Shown here: positions 58,180 to 59,197 of the stretch, in pieces
Numbering within the stretch: the first letter of the stretch is position 1
Layout of the letters: each line of letters starts with the position of its first letter
NCBI GenBank assembly: GCA_009391195.1
Contig: VEXB01000008.1
Location: 1-59,197 of the forward strand
Length of the DNA stretch: 59,197 bases
Direction: 5' to 3'
Origin: SAR202 cluster bacterium AC-647-P02_OGT_505m
GTDB lineage: Bacteria; Chloroflexota; Dehalococcoidia; Lucifugimonadales; UBA826
The notes under the pieces: model-generated
Told to the model about the DNA's origin: nothing
The model's database searches: none
Seen by the model: only the letters and a program-made list of their open reading frames with translations
Program-made: the position numbers and the translations under genes

Positions 58180-59121
58180 TTAGGAATATCGTATTCTTGG
58201 GTCAATGAGTGCGTAAAGAACATCTGCTAAAAAGTTCACAGCCAGGTAAATAACAGTGAACACAAAAACAGCTCCCATAAGTAGAGGAAAGTCATTATTG
58301 TTCACCGCTTCTAGCAAAGCTACTCTGCCAAGCCCTGGCCAGGCAAATACTACTTCTGCTACAACGGCTCCGTTGAGTAATCCAGCCAACAGCAGGAATG
58401 AAAACGTGAGCGGTGGAATCATTGCGTTTCTGAAAGCGTGCTTCCAGATCACTTGAGAGGCTGTTGCGCCCTTAGCACGTGCCAGCTTAACAAACTCTGA
58501 ATCTAGTACTTCCAGCATTGAGGACCTTGTAATACGCAGATATCCTGCAGCCGACGCCCATGCCACTGTTATGGAGGGCAACACGAAGTGTTTCCATTGC
58601 CCCCAGCCTTCACCTTTGAATGCGGCCGGCAGCCAGTCAAGATGAACTGCAAATATAAGGATTCCCAAAATACCTACCGCAAATGGAGGTACAGATTGAC
58701 CAAACAAAGCAAAACCCCGACCAATGTAATCCCACACTGATCCTCTCTTAATAGCCGAAAGAACGCCTATAGGGACTCCGACAACAGTTGAGATAAACCA
58801 ACCAACGAAAGCGAGTTGGAAGGTGTTCCAGATTTTTTCTTGAATGACTCTTGCAACTGGTTGTTCTGCAAGTAGAGTTCTGCCCATGTCACCTCTTAGA
58901 TATTGTCCAACCCAACGAACATACTGAACGACGAGGGGTTTGTCAGTACCAAGGTGCTTTCTAAGATTATCTAGGTATTCCTCCGTTGAACCATAGCCTG
59001 CAGGCTTGGCATACAAGAGGACAGGGTCACCTGCCGCCCTTGATAGAGAAAATACGGTAGCTGTGGCCCCGATGAGCGAGATGAATACGAAAAGCAGTCT
59101 TCTTAGAAGAAAGGGGCCCAT
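58180..59121 (-). CDS. ABC transporter permease, OppB/DppB type
   Basis: A 313-residue inner-membrane permease: FLLRRLLFVFISLIGATATVFSL as first helix, the D-P-V region (RAAGDPVLLYAKP), GQYLRGDMGRTLL, the EAA loop near 215-235 (FVKLARAKGATASQVIWKHAFRN) and a C-terminal YALIDPRIRYS. It is the first permease gene of the operon. The long first outer loop is typical. A substrate-binding protein gene is expected just upstream on the minus strand, beyond the window. Confidence 0.92.
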   Translation of the reverse strand: MGPFLLRRLLFVFISLIGATATVFSLSRAAGDPVLLYAKPAGYGSTEEYLDNLRKHLGTDKPLVVQYVRWVGQYLRGDMGRTLLAEQPVARVIQEKIWNTFQLAFVGWFISTVVGVPIGVLSAIKRGSVWDYIGRGFALFGQSVPPFAVGILGILIFAVHLDWLPAAFKGEGWGQWKHFVLPSITVAWASAAGYLRITRSSMLEVLDSEFVKLARAKGATASQVIWKHAFRNAMIPPLTFSFLLLAGLLNGAVVAEVVFAWPGLGRVALLEAVNNNDFPLLMGAVFVFTVIYLAVNFLADVLYALIDPRIRYS

Positions 59122-59157
59122 TTTTACTCCGCGATTATAGTTCTAATTAAAACTCAT

Positions 59158-59190
59158 GACCCGGCCAGCCGTTTCCAGCTGGGCCGGGTC
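59158..59190 (-). other. GC-rich stem-loop upstream of the permease genes
   Basis: On the minus strand a stem of about 12 bp with one bulged base (arms at 59190-59178 and 59169-59158) encloses an 8-base loop, 36 bases ahead of the OppB-type start. Only a weak T-rich stretch (GTTTTAATT) follows. It lies where many ABC importer operons carry an attenuating or RNA-protecting hairpin between the binding-protein gene and the permeases, so a similar gene probably lies just outside the window. Confidence 0.5.
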
Positions 59191-59197
59191 ACTTATT

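Noticed and set aside
1-59197. tRNA, rRNA, CRISPR array, insertion sequence or prophage
   Set aside because: No cloverleaf-like segments, direct-repeat arrays, transposase or integrase patterns were found by reading both strands.

Overview
The window looks like chromosome from an uncultured marine bacterium of the SAR202 type (Chloroflexota). This is an inference from gene content, because no rRNA, tRNA or taxonomic marker gene is visible. In its favour are a moderately AT-rich sequence, five luciferase-like (LLM) flavin oxidoreductases within 31 kb, a class III CoA-transferase, short-chain dehydrogenases, amidases, a DUF1501/DUF1800 pair and MFS carriers, an inventory typical of oligotrophic degraders of recalcitrant organic matter. 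No mobile element, CRISPR array, tRNA or phage gene was seen, and no stretch over 300 bp lacks a gene.

Region 1 (1-33.2 kb) is catabolic and accessory metabolism in short operons that switch strand often. It holds the LLM enzymes, Gfo/Idh/MocA and 3-hydroxyisobutyrate-type dehydrogenases, a lactonase-like MBL hydrolase, an HpcH/HpaI aldolase, and a CoA-transferase + TPP lyase + double-hotdog operon followed by a flavin-dependent-halogenase-like gene. It also holds an FAH-family hydrolase, a secreted-type DUF1501/DUF1800/NHL trio that here lacks signal peptides, an extradiol-dioxygenase-like VOC protein beside an HsaA-like monooxygenase and an amidase, a D-aminoacylase, an AlaX editing protein, and a thiolase-like/DUF35 pair.

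Region 2 (33.2-47.5 kb) is the most striking part. A divergent promoter at about 45.0 kb separates a plus-strand operon from a long, tightly packed minus-strand operon. The plus-strand operon encodes a TIGR01777-SRPBCC protein and a cobalamin-binding regulator that has the CarH/LitR photoreceptor signature W-x9-E-H but a C-terminal XRE-type HTH instead of an N-terminal MerR HTH. The minus-strand operon encodes a membrane protein, a DenV/MSMEG_6728-like pyrimidine-dimer glycosylase, an acyl-ACP-desaturase-like diiron protein, two CFA-synthase-family methyltransferases, an FAD oxidoreductase, a DUF1365 protein and further envelope and SDR proteins. A second promoter at about 36.7 kb drives a small zinc ribbon, two small unknown proteins, a DICT-Usp fusion and an SDR-DUF2867 protein. 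The whole reads as a candidate B12-light-controlled lipid-modification and photoprotection island that has no carotenoid genes and no photolyase in view.

Region 3 (47.5-59.2 kb) holds PlsY-like, Eis-like GNAT, CocE/NonD hydrolase, DHA2 exporter, hydantoinase, SDR-type threonine dehydrogenase and FabG-like SDR genes. It ends with the permease half (OppC/OppB type) of a peptide or nickel-type ABC importer, whose upstream gene lies outside the window behind a GC-rich stem-loop.
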